In this document: piece after piece, positions 61,119 through 64,000 of the stretch | Numbering within the stretch: the first letter of the stretch is position 1 | Layout: every line of letters begins with the position of its first letter | NCBI RefSeq assembly: GCF_037104765.1 | Contig: NZ_JBAWSY010000007.1 | Span: forward strand, 1-64,000 | Length of the DNA: 64,000 nucleotides | Direction: 5' to 3' | From: Psychrobacillus mangrovi | Lineage (GTDB): Bacteria; Bacillota; Bacilli; Bacillales_A; Planococcaceae | Notes under the pieces: generated by a model | Told to the model about the DNA's origin: nothing | Database searches by the model: none | Seen by the model: the letters and a program-made list of their open reading frames with translations, nothing else | Made by a program: the position numbers and the translations under genes

Positions 61119-61715
61119 ATGGGTTTACCTATCCATATTGAAACAAAGTTTATTCGTTCACCAAAAGTAAAAGTATCTTATCCTATTGTAACGAAATTAC
61201 CTCTTCCGCATATAGAAAGAAAGATAAATAATGAAATTATTTCTAATTTGAACAACATGTTGATAGAGGAAGGATTTTATAATAAGAACTTAATGGAAAT
61301 GATCGGTCATTACTAAGTAAAAACGAATGAACGTGGAATTTTAAGTTTATCCTTATCAGTTTATTCATATACTGGTGGCGCTCATGGATTAACTATTATT
61401 CAGTCATTAACTTTTGATGTGACGACAGGAAAATTAGTTGAATTAAAGGATTTATTTGAACCAAATAGCCAATACGTAAAAATTTTGTCAGAAATAATTG
61501 ATAAGAAAATCGCAGAATGGGAAGTCCCTGTTTTAGAGGAGTTTAAAGAGATTCGTATGGATCAATATTTTTACCTAGCGGACCATAATTATTGTTATTT
61601 ATTTTCAAGTTTATGAATTAACACCATACGAATATGGCTTTCCATACTTCCCCATCGCTATAAATGATATAGAGGAAATTATTCTTCCTGGTGGACTTCT
61701 TGATAAATTGCGCAT
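61119..61715 (+). pseudogene. Broken DUF3298/DUF4163 (RsiV-like) gene
   Basis: The frame starts at ATG 61119 (GAAAGGTG upstream), has an in-frame TAA at 61314-61316 after MIGHY, and resumes in the same frame with SVYSYTGGAHG and LTFDVTTGKLVELKDLF, a clear DUF3298 signature. At about 61590-61600 a frameshift moves the reading to IVIYFQVYELTPYEYGFPYFPI, the expected C-terminal end. There is no membrane segment, unlike full RsiV. One nonsense and one frameshift mutation indicate a recent pseudogene. Confidence 0.82.
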
Positions 61716-61768
61716 TTCTTGTCATTTTATCATTTTTTTCATCGGTACGAATACAATAAGAAAAAGGA

Positions 61769-62569
61769 GTGATTTCAGTCAATTTATTTGTGACAAGGTC
61801 GTTAGATGAGATTCGTTTTTGGTCAAGGATAATGAAAGAGCATGCTTTGTTTTTAAGTTTGGGATTCAGTTTTGACGACAAAAAATTAATTCAAGAAGCA
61901 CTGCAATTTGTTTCATTATTCGAGAAGATCGAAGAACAACTAAGTACCTATTCTCCACAATCTGATCCAGAAGAAATACGAAGATTTAATATTCAAGTGT
62001 ATCAAGCAGCTACTGCGATATGGGCTTATAAAAGAAAAGTACTAGGACTTATATTACGTTGTGAAATTAGATCAAATAACTATGCATTATTAGTGGATCA
62101 TACAAGTAGAGAAGCAGCTTATTTTGTTAACCGATTAAAAGAGCTCAATGCAGGAAAGCTCGAACCTACACCTGATGACATTATTAAGGAAAATGTTTTC
62201 TTCTTAAAAATTATGGCAGACCATTCTAAATTCATCGGCCACCTTTTGGACCCTTCCGAAAGAAAGCTAGTAGACCAAGCTCGAGAGTTCAGTCATGATT
62301 TTGACCAGCTTCTTTTTCAGGCACTCGATTTAGATTCAATGCGTCCACAATCAGAAACCGTACCTATGTTGGATCAATTTTTGGATCAAAATCGTGTATC
62401 TGTTGTATCCCTTAGAGATTTTAAAAAATCAGCAAGAGACCTAATAGAAGCTTGTCGTATTAAAAGCAATATTCACCCTCTATTGGCTGATCATGTTTTC
62501 AGAGAGGCAGAAAGATTCCTTCATATTATAGATATGTTTGAAGATACTCTTATTTCTAACAACAATTAA
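61769..62569 (+). CDS. DUF2935 domain protein
   Basis: A ~260-residue all-helical protein with two DUF2935 repeats, each with HxxF/E-type spacing (RFWSRIMKEHALFLSLGF, SREAAYFVNRLKEL; then FLKIMADHSKFIGHLLDP and ADHVFREAERFLH). Regular His/Glu positions suggest a four-helix di-metal site; the function is unknown. The start is unclear: AAAGGAG (61761-61767) is 1 nt from GTG 61769 and 22 nt from GTG 61790. ATT 61772 would have better spacing. Confidence 0.8.
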   Translation: MISVNLFVTRSLDEIRFWSRIMKEHALFLSLGFSFDDKKLIQEALQFVSLFEKIEEQLSTYSPQSDPEEIRRFNIQVYQAATAIWAYKRKVLGLILRCEIRSNNYALLVDHTSREAAYFVNRLKELNAGKLEPTPDDIIKENVFFLKIMADHSKFIGHLLDPSERKLVDQAREFSHDFDQLLFQALDLDSMRPQSETVPMLDQFLDQNRVSVVSLRDFKKSARDLIEACRIKSNIHPLLADHVFREAERFLHIIDMFEDTLISNNN

Positions 62570-62665
62570 TTATTTTAAATTGAAATTCATACGGTAACTC
62601 TAGTGACAGTCTTCCTTCACTGAGGTAAAGTAAATAGATAAGAAAGTGAAGGGAGTATTTAATAA

Positions 62666-63442
62666 ATGAAGGCTATTTTTTTTGATTTAGATGATACTTT
62701 ATTATGGGATAAAAAAAGTGTTGAAACTGCTTTTCATAAAACTTGTGAATTTGCAGCGAAGAAAGTTGACATTGACCCAATAGCTTTAGAGCAGGCAGTT
62801 CGAGATGAAGCAGCCAAATTATACGATACATACGAAACACGTCCATTTACGCAAATGATTGGAATAAACCCTTTTGAAGGATTATGGGGAACATTCGATG
62901 ATCCATCTGAAGATTTTCAAAAGATGAAAACAATCGCGCCAGTCTATCAGCGTAAAGCCTGGACAATAGGATTACACAATTTAGGAATTGATGACGAAAT
63001 GCTTGGAAAAGAATTAGCAGAGTACTTCCCAAAAATGCGAAAAGAAAGTCCTTTTGTTTACGAAGAAACTTTTAAAGTTTTAGACCTTTTAAAAGATAAT
63101 TACATTCTTCTCTTAATAACAAATGGATCGCCGAGCTTACAAAATACGAAGCTGGAAATTACTCCTGAGATAGCACCTTACTTTGACCACATTATTATCT
63201 CCGGTGCATTTGGTAAAGGAAAACCAGACTCATCCATTTTTGAACATGCATTAGAAGTTGCTGGTGTTAGTAAGGATGAAGCATTAATGGTAGGAGATAA
63301 CCTAATGACGGATATCCTCGGTTCCTCTAAAATAGGTATGAAATCAGTTTGGATTAACAGAGAAGACAAACCACAAAATGAAGAAGTAAAGCCTACTTAT
63401 ACGATTAAAAACTTACAAGAGTTATTCACAATCTTAGGATAA
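62666..63442 (+). CDS. HAD family hydrolase
   Basis: A 258-residue HAD phosphatase with an alpha-helical C1 cap. Motif I is FFDLDDTL, motif II is LITNGS, motif III is the Lys in FGKGKPD and motif IV is VGDNLMTDI. It resembles the YjjG/YfnB branch, which includes nucleotidase and phosphoglycolate-like activities; the substrate is not known. GAAGGGAG lies upstream of the ATG. It is followed by a mobile-element-like repeat. Confidence 0.88.
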   Translation: MKAIFFDLDDTLLWDKKSVETAFHKTCEFAAKKVDIDPIALEQAVRDEAAKLYDTYETRPFTQMIGINPFEGLWGTFDDPSEDFQKMKTIAPVYQRKAWTIGLHNLGIDDEMLGKELAEYFPKMRKESPFVYEETFKVLDLLKDNYILLLITNGSPSLQNTKLEITPEIAPYFDHIIISGAFGKGKPDSSIFEHALEVAGVSKDEALMVGDNLMTDILGSSKIGMKSVWINREDKPQNEEVKPTYTIKNLQELFTILG

Positions 63443-63460
63443 TAGAATAAAAGCTAACAC

Positions 63461-64000
63461 TGAGGACACTGAAAAATCTTTAAGGTATCTCTAGCGAGTA
63501 TGTGAACGAAATGTCGTTTACATACTCGCTTTTTGTCTGTTCCCCGTTGATTTCCGTTTAAGACGGACGCTTTCCGCCGGCATGGCTTCAGCCGCTTCCT
63601 TCGCTTCGCTCAGTCCAGGGTCTTCAGCTCATGCTATTCCGGCAGGAGTCGCCGCCTAAAACGAAAATCAACTAGTGTATGCTTACAATTAAGCCTATCT
63701 TATATCGAAGTTGTATTATAAATTAATGTAGAAGCCAGGTAGTTGCTCCCCTTGAATTCAACTCATGAAAACTTCAATTTAAGATCATACATTGCGATTT
63801 ACGATATTGTTAATCCCAGAGATCCTTTGCTGCGTCAAAACTATGATATGGTAAATTTTCCACTTATATTGGTAGAGATATGGCACCTGCCAAAGTTCCG
63901 TATTGCGTCTAAAAGACGAGGGTCTATTTAATATGCTTATCAGAATAAAATAAAATAAGTAAGAAATAGACAAAGAAATAAGGCACAATTTGTTCAAAAT
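63461..64000 (+). mobile_element. Candidate non-autonomous element, copy 4 (right end outside)
   Basis: Left end TGAGGACACTGAAAAATC matches the inverted repeat of copies 2 and 3. A 16-bp hairpin (GCGAGTATGTGAACGA / TCGTTTACATACTCGC, one mismatch), the family A core (63546-63672) and a region with GTAGAAGCCAGGTAGTTGC follow. The window ends within ATAAGGCACAATTTGTTC, the start of the usual palindrome, so the right end is not seen. Short reading frames here are not genes. Confidence 0.65.

Overview
The window is an AT-rich Bacillota chromosome segment from an endospore-forming member of the Bacillales. A gamma-type small acid-soluble spore protein, a PdaA-type cortex deacetylase, FabL, YfhP/H/J and strong AAAGGAGG ribosome binding sites all point there. 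Gene content and the intergenic repeat families fit Planococcaceae such as Psychrobacillus, Lysinibacillus or Sporosarcina, but the genus is an inference. No plasmid, prophage, CRISPR or defence system was recognised.

Region 1 (1-24.4 kb) keeps the gene order around rrnD of Bacillus subtilis: the 5' end of a 16S rRNA gene reading out of the left edge, then ygxA, ygzB, perR, a 2-hydroxyacid dehydrogenase, bcp (ygaF), hemL (gsaB), ygaE, ygaD, ygaC, a gamma-SASP gene, fabL, mutY, yfhP, yfhJ, yfhH, recX, yfhF, pdaA and rlmCD. A five-gene oligopeptide ABC transporter operon (7.3-13.0 kb) interrupts this order between ygaE and ygaD.

Region 2 (24.4-43 kb) is more accessory: acetyltransferases (one truncated), small membrane proteins, an SDR, a methyltransferase, an MFS exporter, class I fumarase, a ZosA-like P-type ATPase, a decayed flavin oxidoreductase, a GC-richer structured segment, a YihY membrane protein, an AlsT-like symporter and a psuK-psuG pseudouridine operon. 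The zosA-like gene has a perfect 15-bp Per box overlapping the -10 of a near-consensus promoter, and perR, about 29 kb away, has its own degenerate Per box. The window therefore holds both a peroxide regulator and a predicted target.

Region 3 (43-64 kb) carries motAB, two M29 aminopeptidase paralogues, mreBH, a beta-carbonic anhydrase, an M3 oligopeptidase, a TspO-like protein, methionine aminopeptidase, thiT under a TPP riboswitch with a terminator, an M20 peptidase, the operon yfmL-aminopeptidase-lipase, an FbpA-like microprotein, a VanZ-like protein, an AAA ATPase, a broken DUF3298-type gene, a DUF2935 protein and a HAD phosphatase.

The least explained part is the intergenic DNA. At least three families of 100-130 bp GC-rich imperfect palindromes recur. 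One lies inside a candidate non-autonomous mobile element with terminal inverted repeats, and one copy of that element has inserted into another repeat family at about 55.3-55.7 kb. Several genes of about 50 codons or fewer are annotated here from direct translation.
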